A DNA stretch of 10,177 nucleotides, from positions 1 through 10,177 of the forward strand of contig CAZFCK010000176.1 of the NCBI GenBank assembly GCA_964517355.1, in the 5' to 3' direction. The DNA comes from CAZFCK01 sp964517355 (lineage in GTDB: Bacteria > Desulfobacterota > Desulfovibrionia > Desulfovibrionales > Desulfovibrionaceae). A model generated the notes under the pieces. It ran no database searches. It was not told the origin of the DNA and saw nothing but the letters and a program-made list of their open reading frames with translations. Positions 1 through 6,528 of this stretch are shown piece after piece (position 1 is the first letter of the stretch; each line of letters opens with the position of its first letter). A program made the position numbers and the translations under genes.

Positions 1-487
1 GCATAGGTCCCGGTTATAGGCCGGGTGCGCCATCTTTCAATATGGCTGTATATCCGCTTATTTAGTTTACTGACCGTGCCGGGGCTTACTTTGGTTCCCC
101 AAAGCGCTTCGGTTATGGATTCGACCCGTCTTACGCTTACTCCGGCCAGATACATCTCGATCATCGCTTCTTCAACGGATGATTCGCGCCGCTTGCAGCG
201 CTCAATAATCGCGGTCTCGAAGATGGCCTCCCTAAGTTTTGGCACCTTTAATTTCACTTCCCCTGCCTTGGTCAAAAGCTTCCGCTCGTAATGACCGGCA
301 CGACTGTCAACCCGGTCAGGGGATCTGGAATATTTGGGAGCATTGCAGAGTCTATCTGCTTCGGCATCCAGTAAATCGTTTAAGGTCTGCTCCACTGTGC
401 CCTGACCATTTCGCCCAAATGGCCCCGAATCTTACCCTCGTCGATATGTACGACATGCCCGAGCTTTTTGGTGTTATCCTTGTCCAA
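1..487 (-). pseudogene. IS256-family transposase, partial, frameshifted
   Basis: Read on the minus strand, this region encodes the N-terminal part of a mutator-type (IS256) transposase, which would cut and paste its own element. Recognisable blocks in order are HIDEGKIRGHLGEMVR, then EQTLNDLLDAEADRL, RAGHYERKLLTKAGEVKLKV, ETAIIERCKRRESSVEEAMI, EMYLAGVSVRRVESITEALW and GTKVSPGTVSKLNKRIY. These follow the family order, but the catalytic DDE core lies beyond the left edge. The start is set at a TTG at 487-485 because AAAGGA sits eight bases before it; a TTG at 526 is also in frame. The frame breaks at 400-402: a run of three C (plus strand) stands where four are needed to join MVR to GTVEQ. This looks like a one-base deletion or a sequencing error rather than programmed frameshifting, which is not usual for IS256. 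Terminal inverted repeats could not be defined because only one end is present. Family call is firm; inactivity depends on the frameshift. Confidence 0.85.
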
Positions 488-965
488 GGTGGTGGTCCTT
501 TCGTTTGGTGTGAGTAATCTAAGCAACTCTCATTTCACCATACGGAGACCACCGCCTACTTTAAGAGCGAAAAATATCTTACGTTATCTTCGGGGGGAAC
601 TTATTTGTTTTTGAGCCTGTGGCGTCATAGGCCCAAGAACCGTCACTATAATTTTGGGAACTCTACTTTTAGGCGCGGTATTGTAGTGCGGCCTGGCGCG
701 CCTGTACTCTCGTGGTCAACATGGCTAAATACTAGTTGATCTGCCGGAAGGCGAAAGACTTCGCTAAGGGCTTGGGTCAAAGAGTGGTGGTTTTAAAAAT
801 TCGGCTCAAGTTATTTATTTCACCGAACGTCTGGGGAAAAGTGTTGGAGCTTATCAGGTTGATTTGATTTTCGTTCGGGCGGATCAAAGAAACACAAGAT
901 ATCAGCTCTTAGCCTTTAAGGGCATATTCACGCTAATGGCCCTGATGGCCTTCGCAAATACTTAA
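488..965. other. Non-coding stretch between IS256 remnant and tRNA-Leu
   Basis: No convincing coding region is seen on either strand. The part up to about 600 is probably the outer end of the IS256 element upstream of its transposase. A seven-base inverted repeat, CCGAACG at 823-829 and CGTTCGG at 872-878, and a small hairpin GCGAA-AGAC-TTCGC at 751-764 are the only structures noticed; neither has an obvious role. Confidence 0.4.
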
Positions 966-1000
966 AAGCAAAAAAGAAAGGGGAGCCCGACGGGCTCCCC
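966..1000 (-). terminator. Rho-independent terminator of tRNA-Leu
   Basis: On the minus strand, ten-base arms GGGGAGCCCG and CGGGCTCCCC (980-989 and 991-1000 in plus coordinates) form a GC-rich hairpin. It is followed on the minus strand by a T-rich run, CTTTCTTTTTTGCTTTT. It lies about 15 bases past the tRNA 3' end, the expected place for ending tRNA-Leu transcription. Confidence 0.85.
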
Positions 1001-1015
1001 GACTTATTGGTATTT

Positions 1016-1103
1016 TGGTGCCGGAGGAGAGACTCGAACTCTCATGGCCGCAAGGGCCGGGGGATTTTGAGTCCCCTGCGTCTACCAGTTCCACCACTCC
1101 GGC
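1016..1103 (-). tRNA. tRNA-Leu (anticodon CAA)
   Basis: The minus strand folds as a class II tRNA. The acceptor stem is GCCGGAG with CTCCGGC, followed by discriminator A and an encoded CCA (1018-1016). The D-arm contains GGTGGAACTGGTAGACGC, close to the usual bacterial leucine D-arm. The anticodon stem is GGGGA/TCCCC with loop CTCAAAA, giving anticodon CAA, which reads UUG. A long variable arm is built from CGGCC/GGCC bases, and the T-arm is GAGAG-TTCGAGT-CTCTC. The long variable arm and D-arm pattern mark it as leucine rather than serine. It stands alone with its own terminator downstream. tRNA genes often serve as island attachment sites, but I found no second copy of its 3' end in this window. 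Confidence 0.97.
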
Positions 1104-1122
1104 ATGTCTTTCGAACGCCCTG

Positions 1123-1151
1123 AATTTACCATCAGTGAAGCTGTTGTGCAA
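1123..1151 (-). promoter_or_regulatory. Candidate promoter of tRNA-Leu
   Basis: On the minus strand, TTGCAC (1151-1146) and TAAATT (1128-1123) are separated by 17 bases, and the -10-like box ends 19 bases before the tRNA 5' end. The boxes match the sigma-70 consensus only partly (three and four of six), so this rests mainly on position. Confidence 0.4.
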
Positions 1152-1519
1152 CTATTGGAGAGAGAGTGTGTTAAGTTTTTTGCCGGTTTTTCTGTATTTT
1201 TGAGCACAAGGCATTTAGTGGAGCTATAACAGGCTCAATTAAGGGGGAAAAGGCTGGGGATTGAGAAAATGCCCAACTATTGGTTTGGTTAAGTGCGGCG
1301 TCGGAGGCTTAAAATAGTGTCTTGGCCGAGCTTTTTTTAGCCCATGCCGGGGGCGGGTTCTTCAGATTGCCTGGCTTTTTGAGGCTGCGAAATCTGAACT
1401 CCTGGCAGGATATAGGTGAACAGCCTGTCGGGGGTGATGATAACCTTTTGAAGTCGATGGCCCTTTACCTTTTGACTCAGATAAGCGCTGTTCAGGTAAC
1501 CAGGCTCAATGCAGCAACT
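1152..1519. other. Gap between tRNA-Leu promoter and first MarR-like gene
   Basis: No supported gene. A plus-strand frame starting with TTG at 1322 is open to 1543, but it lacks a ribosome binding site, ends inside the 3' part of the next gene and shows no recognisable domain, so it was not called. No clear terminator for the minus-strand gene ending at 1520 was seen. Confidence 0.4.
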
Positions 1520-1867
1520 TTAATCGTGCAGGCTCTTTTTTAATCTTTCATAAAGCTCACAACCCTTAATATTTAAGCAACACCTCTTGTGCCTGGCATC
1601 AAAGGGGTCCTCAAATGTCTCTACCAAATCAAGGCCCACTGATTTTTTAGCGGTAAGTTTGGTAAGGACCCGTATTGTTCTAGATGTGGTGGCAGGGGAT
1701 TCGCCGACAAATTCTTGAATCTCCTTCATGGGGATTCCGTCTTTACGGTTCTTATCCATAAATTCATGGGCAATATAGATAAAAATAATAACTGAATTAA
1801 GGCCAATGTCAGGCCTTATTTGGGCAAATCCGGACAGGCAGCTGAGCAGATTTTTAACAGGGGTCAT
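1520..1867 (-). CDS. MarR-like winged-helix regulator, copy 1
   Basis: A 115-residue protein resembling a compact MarR-type winged-helix DNA-binding regulator. The likely recognition region is MKEIQEFVGESPATTSRTIR (about residues 47-66). It is followed by VLTKLTAKKSVGLDLVETFE and a wing-like segment DARHKRCCLNIKGCELYERL at about 89-108, which matches the D-x-R...L-x-x-x-G wing pattern of MarR proteins. The start at 1867 is supported by AAAGG eight bases upstream. By eye roughly half of its residues match copy 2 (1938-2276), and fewer match copy 3 (2853-3197). Its wing departs somewhat from the family's usual LTxxG (LNIKG here) and it is cysteine-richer, so it may be the most diverged copy. 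A perfect TATAAT lies upstream (about 1897-1892, minus), so it may have its own promoter. Effector and target genes are unknown. Confidence 0.75.
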   Translation of the reverse strand: MTPVKNLLSCLSGFAQIRPDIGLNSVIIFIYIAHEFMDKNRKDGIPMKEIQEFVGESPATTSRTIRVLTKLTAKKSVGLDLVETFEDPFDARHKRCCLNIKGCELYERLKKSLHD

Positions 1868-1891
1868 AACATATGCCTTTTGGCTGGAAAT

Positions 1892-1902
1892 ATTATAGCT
1901 AA
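1892..1902 (-). promoter_or_regulatory. -10 box and shared TTATAGCTAA element upstream of MarR copy 1
   Basis: The minus strand carries a perfect TATAAT here, about 25 bases before the start codon at 1867. The overlapping plus-strand ten-mer TTATAGCTAA (1893-1902) recurs upstream of copy 3. No good -35 box was found at 17 bases. Confidence 0.4.
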
Positions 1903-1937
1903 GCTGGTGTTAAATAAGAAATTTTTTTGAATACTAG

Positions 1938-2276
1938 TTAGTTCATGGAGAGTTTCAGGTCCTCGTACAGCTTTTTACCTTTTGGGGTTAGCTTGCAAAG
2001 TTTATGTCTTCCATCCAGCGGGCTTTCGTAAGTTTCAACTACATTCAGACCACTGGTTCTTTTGGCCGTAAATTTGGCTAAAGTTTTGATGATGCGTGAG
2101 GTGTTGGCTGAAGTGTCTCCCAGGAAGCCTTTGACTTCCTGCATGGGAATCCCATCTATTCTGTTTTGGTCTTCACACTGCTGGGCAATGTAAAAAAAGG
2201 CCATAACGGCGTTTAGTCCAATGTCTGATCTTCTTTTAGAAAATTCTTGAAGAGTATTTAGAATTTTGTCAACCAT
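1938..2276 (-). CDS. MarR-like winged-helix regulator, copy 2
   Basis: A 112-residue MarR-like DNA-binding protein. The N-terminal helix region with RRSDIGLNAVMAFFYIAQQC leads into the recognition region MQEVKGFLGDTSANTSRIIK (about 45-64). Then comes LAKFTAKRTSGLNVVETYES and a canonical MarR wing LDGRHKLCKLTPKGKKLYED. The family is normally around 110-150 residues and acts as a cytoplasmic dimer, so this is at the short end but appears complete. The start at 2276 has a modest Shine-Dalgarno-like GGGAC seven bases upstream. It lies 70 bases upstream of copy 1 in the same direction, and the two share about half their residues by eye, which points to tandem duplication. An AT-rich palindrome TAATATATTA (2309-2318) upstream could be an operator. 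What it senses or controls is not visible. Confidence 0.78.
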   Translation of the reverse strand: MVDKILNTLQEFSKRRSDIGLNAVMAFFYIAQQCEDQNRIDGIPMQEVKGFLGDTSANTSRIIKTLAKFTAKRTSGLNVVETYESPLDGRHKLCKLTPKGKKLYEDLKLSMN

Positions 2277-2852
2277 TGTTTATGTCCCATATTTTGATCT
2301 GGATAATCTAATATATTAACTAATGGCTTCATGCTTTTATCACAAAAAAATGCGAAAGGTAAAGAGATAAAATTTTAATTACGAGCAGATAGTCTACTTA
2401 TTACATGGTAGATATTAGTAATAATAAAGGCTTACTTTTGGCGTTTAGCGTATCCTTAACTAGCCTTAATATTAATTAAGGGAAAGAGAAATAAAGTGCC
2501 GGATGGAGATTGAATATTTTTTTTCTTGATACTTCTTTAGCCCCTTAAGTTGGAAAAAGACTGGTAAAAATCGTGAAAAAATAATTTTAGCTGTAACTAA
2601 CTGAAAAGAAAAGATTTCCTAGTTGGCCTGGTTTTGAGGGAAATGGCTGCAATTGCTCATCTCGTCAGAGTTGCAAGTTCTTCTCTAGAAAAAATTAAAT
2701 TTCATTGATTAGTAGTTGAATTATTTTTAGTATACCCCTCCTTGTGTAGCCCCTCTTTATAAAACCTGAGCTGCTGTATTTTGTATTTTAGGTCAGATTC
2801 CGGCAATCCTACGTTTTTGGTTGCAGCGACTATGGCCTGAAGTTTGTTGCTT
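2277..2852. other. AT-rich spacer between MarR copies 2 and 3
   Basis: No gene is supported. The region is strikingly AT-rich compared with hdrA. It holds the palindrome TAATATATTA (2309-2318), next to ATTAACTAA, which resembles the TTATAGCTAA element of the other two copies. It also holds an inverted repeat CCTTAA-TATTAA-TTAAGG near 2463-2480. It is probably regulatory DNA for copy 2 plus degraded sequence. Confidence 0.45.
2309..2323. promoter_or_regulatory. Palindrome upstream of MarR copy 2, candidate operator
   Basis: A perfect ten-base palindrome TAATATATTA is followed by ACTAA, 33 to 47 bases before the start codon at 2276. MarR proteins usually bind AT-rich palindromes overlapping their own promoters, so autoregulation is plausible but unproven. 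Confidence 0.35.
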
Positions 2853-3197
2853 TCAGTTTAGAAAACAGGATTTGATATCCTTAAAAACACGTTCGCCTTT
2901 GGCTGTAAGCTTTACCAACTTGGACCTGCCGTCATTGGGATCTTCCACCGAGAAGCAAACGCCAATTCCGGATGCTCTCTTGGCGGTAGTCTTGGTCAGG
3001 GATTTTAACAGGCGCGATACATTGGCCGGAGTTTCTCCCAGCAGATCCCGAACCTCCTGGTGTGGAACACCAAGGCGGCCCTTTTCTACAATTTGATTGC
3101 CGATATACAGAAACGCCACTAGTGAACTGGCGGACTGATCCTGTCGGAGTTTGGCAAATTCGCGAACTGCTTCCAATAAATCATGTGTAGAAACCAT
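2853..3197 (-). CDS. MarR-like winged-helix regulator, copy 3
   Basis: A 114-residue paralogue of the two genes downstream. The recognition region is HQEVRDLLGETPANVSRLLK, followed by SLTKTTAKRASGIGVCFSVE and a well-formed MarR wing NDGRSKLVKLTAKGERVFKD near the C-terminus. The ATG at 3197-3195 was chosen because AGGGGGG stands just upstream; an in-frame ATG at 3230 would add eleven residues but lacks such a site. It differs most from the other two in the helix before the recognition region (EKGRLGVPHQEV versus NRIDGIPMQEV) but keeps the same length and order. About 85 bases upstream lies an imperfect inverted repeat that shares a ten-base word with the copy 1 upstream region. As with the other copies, ligand and target are unknown. 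Confidence 0.78.
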   Translation of the reverse strand: MVSTHDLLEAVREFAKLRQDQSASSLVAFLYIGNQIVEKGRLGVPHQEVRDLLGETPANVSRLLKSLTKTTAKRASGIGVCFSVEDPNDGRSKLVKLTAKGERVFKDIKSCFLN

Positions 3198-3272
3198 TGA
3201 CGCCCCCCTGGTCAGTAATAATAACCGCATTAAGATATAATATTTAAAACGGTCTTGGTTTATGAAAAAAAC

Positions 3273-3293
3273 TAACTATACTTTTATAGCTAA
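3273..3293. promoter_or_regulatory. Inverted repeat upstream of MarR copy 3, candidate operator
   Basis: TAACTATA (3273-3280) and TATAGCTA (3285-3292) form an inverted repeat with four bases between and one mismatch. The right arm belongs to the word TTATAGCTAA (3284-3293), which also lies upstream of copy 1. It is 76 to 96 bases before the start at 3197. It is a candidate binding site for these regulators. Confidence 0.4.
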
Positions 3294-3676
3294 AATTACA
3301 AGAGAAAAAAGACATTTTTATGGCGTGATAAAGAGAATGCGTGATAGGTTTTAAGGGTGTGAAATGGCCAATAATCATAAATTACTAATAATTTGGCTTT
3401 CTAAACACCTTCTTCCAAAAATTGGAAAATTTTTTAACCTATTAAAGGGAAAAAATTTACCGGGTTTGTTTGCAAGGGCTCGAGCAGCTATCCGACACAG
3501 CGGTTTTTCAGAAGTTCAGTATTTTGTGCTTGGTTTTTAATCTAAAAGGTGCTCGCTGGTTTGTAATTACGTTTTGCGAAATCATAAGTGCTGTATAAGC
3601 CTTCCTGTGGCTTTCATGGGCCCAACTTCCCAAATTTTAAGTTTGAAAGTGGTCTTTCAATCCAGATTTATCTTGT

Positions 3677-3701
3677 CCTGATTTTTCATTTTTAAATCAG
3701 G
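3677..3701. repeat. Small perfect inverted repeat
   Basis: CCTGATTT (3677-3684) pairs perfectly with AAATCAGG (3694-3701) across a nine-base T-rich loop. No gene abuts it and no T-run follows on either strand in the right place for a terminator. Confidence 0.4.
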
Positions 3702-4019
3702 TTGCACCCTATAAAGGGTTTCTCAGTGCCTGTTTGACCCTACTCGGCCTTTCTATTAATGGAATAACCGGTCTTACCCTGATATCTGCCGAAGCGGCTT
3801 TTCTGATAGTCGCCTTTATCCTTGGGATGCGCATCCAGGGTTTTGCGCTGCCAAGGGCTCAATTATGTTTTTTGATGCAGGTGGTGAAGTGTTCCGGAAT
3901 TTTATGGGCAAGTTAACCTTGAAAAATTACTGAGGGATAACGGTCTTCAAGCTTGTCGGAAAAAATCCGCTTCAATAGGCCTTACCAGGGTTGATTTAGA
4001 CATGGCCGGGTAGGGCGGA

Positions 4020-4047
4020 TTGCCCGCCGCATTATGGCGGCGGGCAA
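4020..4047. repeat. GC-rich 11-bp hairpin downstream of the deacylase remnant
   Basis: TTGCCCGCCGC (4020-4030) pairs perfectly with GCGGCGGGCAA (4037-4047) around loop ATTATG. It lies about 130 bases past the 3' end of the minus-strand deacylase remnant. Neither strand has a T-run directly after it, so it is not a standard terminator. A similar perfect 11-bp hairpin starting TTGCC lies between hdrA and mvhD. Confidence 0.6.
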
Positions 4048-4175
4048 GATTGTTCCCCCAAAAAAACTATTGCCGGTTCAGTCGCTGTTCCCCTCCGTAT
4101 TGTCCGTTTTTTCCGGCGTTTATTGCCTGGCGCGTTTCGGGCTTCGCCGTTAATGGTCCCGAATTCGGATAACGC

Positions 4176-5239
4176 TTATCTTTCAGGAAAAAGAAATTCA
4201 CCGGCCCTTTCACCGGTATGCTTTCCATCTTTGATGACCACCCGTCCGTTTACCAGCACCATTTTGAGGCCCACCGGGTATTTCCGGGGGTTGTCATAGG
4301 TGGCCGTATCCGAAAAAATTTCCGGATCGAAAGGGGTGAGATCGGCCCAATAGCCCGGCTTTGCCAGCCCTCTTTGGACAATCCCCAGCCTTTGGTTGGG
4401 CTGGGAGGTCATTTTCATCACTGCCTGTTCCAGGCTGAAAAGTCCTTTTTCGCGGGCCATGCGTATGACTCTGGGAAAGGTACCGTACAGCCTGGGATGT
4501 GGCTTTGAACCCACCGGCGCTCCGTCAGAGCCCACCATGGCAAACGGCAGTGATAAAAACATCTCCATGATTTGCCGGGCCATAAATTCATAGACCGCGA
4601 AAACGGCCCCATCCTCGGCCAATAGCAGATCATAGGCAAACTCAAAGGGATCCTGCCCGGCCTCGTCAGCCAGATCGGCTATGGTGCGGCCTTTCATGAA
4701 CTCGTTTTTCAGGCTTTTCACCGAAGCCACTGTGGTCTTGGACCAGCCCGCGTCAATATAAAAATTATGCCAGCCTTTAATTCCGGTTTTGGTTTCCTTC
4801 ACCATTTGCCGCCTGGTTTCTTGTCCCTCAGGCGCTTGGTGATGACCGGTACTCCGCCTTCCAGGGCCCAGGGCGGCAAGGTGGCCATTAAGGTGGTTGA
4901 AGCCGAAGTATAGGGATAAACATCACAGCTCACCTCAACGCCCTGGGACCGGGCCTCCTCCAGGGTTGTCACAATTTTTTCCGCCAGAGGCCAGTTCCGC
5001 GAGCCGCATACCTTAAGGAGTGATATGTGAACCGGCACCTTGGCCTCGCGTCCTATGCGCAAGGCTTCCAAAATTGATTCCACCACCTGGTCCGATTCAT
5101 TACGGATGTGGGATACGTAAATCCCCCCTTTTTGCCTGAACACTTCGGCCAGGGAGATCAACTCCCCGGTGGCGGAATAACAACCCGGCTTTGCCAGAAC
5201 AACCTGATTCTTGCATCTGGTCAGGTTGATGCCGGTTGA
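4176..5239 (-). pseudogene. N-acyl-D-amino-acid deacylase (D-aminoacylase) remnant
   Basis: D-aminoacylases are amidohydrolase-fold zinc enzymes of about 480-530 residues that hydrolyse N-acyl-D-amino acids. Two minus-strand frames together match the middle and C-terminal part. 4799-5239 contains PGCYSATGELISLAEV, GGIYVSHIRNE, RIGREAKVPVHIS, VEVSCDVYPYTSASTTLMAT and PPWALEGG. 4176-4805 contains GIKGWHNFYIDAG, AMVGSDGAP, HPRLYGTFPRV, QRGLAKPGYWADLTPFDPEI and KDGKHTGERAGEFL, a normal end. Restoring one C at 4820/4821 (plus strand) joins them as LRDK-E-TRRQMVKETKTG, so this is a one-base deletion. The N-terminal metal-binding part (HxH region) is absent, and the frame upstream of about 5239 closes at a TGA. 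The conserved SHLK histidine, a metal ligand in the family, is a leucine (ISLLK). The stretch between STG and PGCYSAT also looks longer than usual. All of this points to a dead gene. Confidence 0.85.
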
Positions 5240-5700
5240 CGGAAGGCAGTTTCAGGCAGGGTGACCGGTAGGTCGTTTTTCAACACTTCGTTGATAGCCC
5301 TGGAGATATTTTTCCGTGGGTCATTCCGTAAATCAGAAAAATAAATGAACGGGCATGATCTGTTCATATGAGATTTATGAGAGATCAATACCTTGAATTC
5401 AGAACTTTTTATGGTTATTGCAGGCGCGCTTAACTTAGTAATCACTTTTTTATAGGCAAAAAAACACCACACATTTTAATCTTAAAATAGAAAATTAATG
5501 GTCTGGAAAATGATATTGGGGAGATTGTAGGCCTTTCCCTGCCTGAGGCAGCTGTCGGGACCCTCTTGTCACCCGGTGCATTCGTCAGCATGTTTAATTT
5601 TGATTTTGTTTTCGCGGTTGCCCTTGGTTTTAGACACTTTAGTGTGGTTTGTCTGAAAAGCTTCAGTGGGCTATGATTATATATTCTAACTGGAAAAGGC
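5240..5700. other. Non-coding gap between deacylase remnant and pyrR promoter
   Basis: Two minus-strand frames are open here (5221-5472 and 5442-5756), but they overlap each other, lack ribosome binding sites and match nothing I recognise. The stretch DPRKNISRAINEVLKNDL near 5270-5330 looks more protein-like than its surroundings and might be a relic; it does not match the missing N-terminus of a D-aminoacylase. Confidence 0.4.
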
Positions 5701-5729
5701 TTGTGCCTCTGCATGAGCCCTAGTATATA
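5701..5729 (+). promoter_or_regulatory. Candidate promoter of the pyrR-like gene
   Basis: TTGTGC (5701-5706) and TATATA (5724-5729) are spaced by 17 bases. Transcription would begin near 5736, leaving only about 33 bases before the start codon. That is too short to hold a classical PyrR-controlled attenuator leader. Confidence 0.45.
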
Positions 5730-5768
5730 GAACGTTATCATCATATTCTTGAGCACAAGGGGCCGCTA

Positions 5769-6329
5769 ATGGATACCGGGAACAAATCCCAGGATCAATT
5801 GTTATTTTCCCACCCCCAAATAGACGGCCTGGTACGTTACATGGCCGAAGCTATCTATGAAAAACATCCTGAAATCAAAGAATTAGCCTTGGTTGGCATT
5901 CGCACCGGCGGTGCCTATCTGGCTTTTCGCCTACAAAAGCTATTAGGTGAGCTTTCAGGAAATGAACCTCATACTGGTGTGATTGACATCACATTATATA
6001 GAGATGATTGGACCAGGCTGCACAACAGACCGGTGGTGGGGCGCACTGAGATTGATTTTTCCATAGAGGACCGTGTTGTGGTGCTGGTGGATGATGTCCT
6101 TTTCACCGGCCGCACCACCCGGGCCGCTTTGGATGCGCTGATTGATTTCGGCCGACCCGCCCGCATTGAACTTGCGGTATTGATCGATCGCGGTCACCGG
6201 GAATTACCGCTCCAACCGGATTATGTCGGAGCCGTCCTGGAGACCTCGCAAAATGAGGCCATTGATGTCTTCCTGGTTGAAGGTGGATCCAAGGAAGATA
6301 GTATTGTCAAGCGGTTAACTCTAAATTAG
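5769..6329 (+). CDS. pyrR: PyrR-family phosphoribosyltransferase
   Basis: A 186-residue protein of normal PyrR length. PyrR converts uracil and PRPP to UMP and, in many bacteria, binds pyr mRNA to attenuate pyrimidine operons. The type I phosphoribosyltransferase motif VVVLVDDVLFTGRTTRAAL is at about residues 103-121. The pyrophosphate-loop region LVGIRTGGAYLA is near 41-52, DITLYRDDW follows near 73-81, and the PyrR-specific DRGHRELPLQPDYVG is near 144-158. AAGGGG six bases before the ATG supports the start. Positions that contact RNA in Bacillus PyrR are altered (see findings), and no pyr biosynthesis gene or attenuator leader is visible beside it. It may therefore act mainly as a uracil phosphoribosyltransferase or have a different regulatory role. 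It is followed after about 200 bases by hdrA but is probably a separate transcription unit, given the promoter and hairpin between them. Confidence 0.88.
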   Translation: MDTGNKSQDQLLFSHPQIDGLVRYMAEAIYEKHPEIKELALVGIRTGGAYLAFRLQKLLGELSGNEPHTGVIDITLYRDDWTRLHNRPVVGRTEIDFSIEDRVVVLVDDVLFTGRTTRAALDALIDFGRPARIELAVLIDRGHRELPLQPDYVGAVLETSQNEAIDVFLVEGGSKEDSIVKRLTLN

Positions 6330-6369
6330 GGTGCTACGGAGGGGAGTTAAGTCCTAGTTTTTTAATCCC

Positions 6370-6389
6370 CAATATTACTAGTAGTATTG
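6370..6389. promoter_or_regulatory. 20-bp near-perfect palindrome upstream of hdrA promoter
   Basis: CAATA-T-TACTAGTA-G-TATTG is palindromic over 20 bases except for one T/G pair. It ends 22 bases before the -35 box at 6412. This is a typical place for an activator or repressor dimer acting on hdrA; the binding protein is unknown. Confidence 0.5.
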
Positions 6390-6411
6390 CCTTTTACTAA
6401 GGTATAAAGGG

Positions 6412-6439
6412 TTGACAGCACTTGGTCGAGAAGTATAGA
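6412..6439 (+). promoter_or_regulatory. Candidate hdrA promoter
   Basis: A perfect -35 box TTGACA (6412-6417) and a -10-like TATAGA (6434-6439) are 16 bases apart. Transcription would begin near 6446, about 80 bases before the favoured hdrA start and just before the hairpin at 6456-6481. Confidence 0.6.
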
Positions 6440-6455
6440 CATGGATATGTAGTGG

Positions 6456-6485
6456 CTGGCGGGTTTAATTAAAACCGCCAGTTTT
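6456..6485 (+). terminator. Terminator-like hairpin in the hdrA leader
   Basis: CTGGCGG (6456-6462) pairs with CCGCCAG (6475-6481). A G/A mismatch follows, then a further TTTA/TAAA pairing, and four T (6482-6485) come directly after the stem. It looks like a short rho-independent terminator. It could end transcription from pyrR, or, because it lies after the candidate hdrA promoter, act as an attenuator or 5' stabilising hairpin. The T-run is short, so termination may be leaky. Confidence 0.5.
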
Positions 6486-6528
6486 CATGAATATAACACA
6501 AACCAAATTGCGCCTGGTGGAGGTGCCG

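Larger units (their letters stand above)
3198..4175. other. Gene-poor AT-rich region with inverted repeats
   Basis: No gene could be supported over almost 1 kb. A hydrophobic plus-strand frame at 3734-3916 (LSINGITGLTLISAEAAFLI and onward) reads like a stretch of membrane protein, but it has no ribosome binding site and no identifiable family; it could be a relic. Small inverted repeats occur at 3677-3701 (CCTGATTT...AAATCAGG) and 3706-3719 (ACCCT...AGGGT), with a strong GC hairpin at 4020-4047, listed separately. Confidence 0.4.

Noticed and set aside
933..1203. Open frames on both strands overlapping tRNA-Leu
   Set aside because: They translate the tRNA gene itself (for example VVELVDAGDSKSPGPCG is typical translated tRNA sequence).
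1322..1543. 73-residue plus-strand frame before the MarR genes
   Set aside because: TTG start without a ribosome binding site, no domain, and its end overlaps the 3' part of MarR copy 1.
5221..5756. Two minus-strand frames between the deacylase remnant and pyrR
   Set aside because: They overlap each other, lack start signals and known domains, and sit antisense to the pyrR promoter region.
1200..5762. Twelve-base word TTGAGCACAAGG occurring near 1201 and 5749
   Set aside because: A single 12-base match is expected by chance in a window of this size, and the flanks are unrelated.
5736..5768. PyrR attenuator leader upstream of pyrR
   Set aside because: The predicted 5' leader is only about 33 bases and lacks a terminator/antiterminator pair.
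6487..6489. ATG at 6487 as the hdrA start
   Set aside because: It directly follows a hairpin and T-run with no ribosome binding site; the ATG at 6529 has GGAGG at good spacing and starts closer to the FAD motif.
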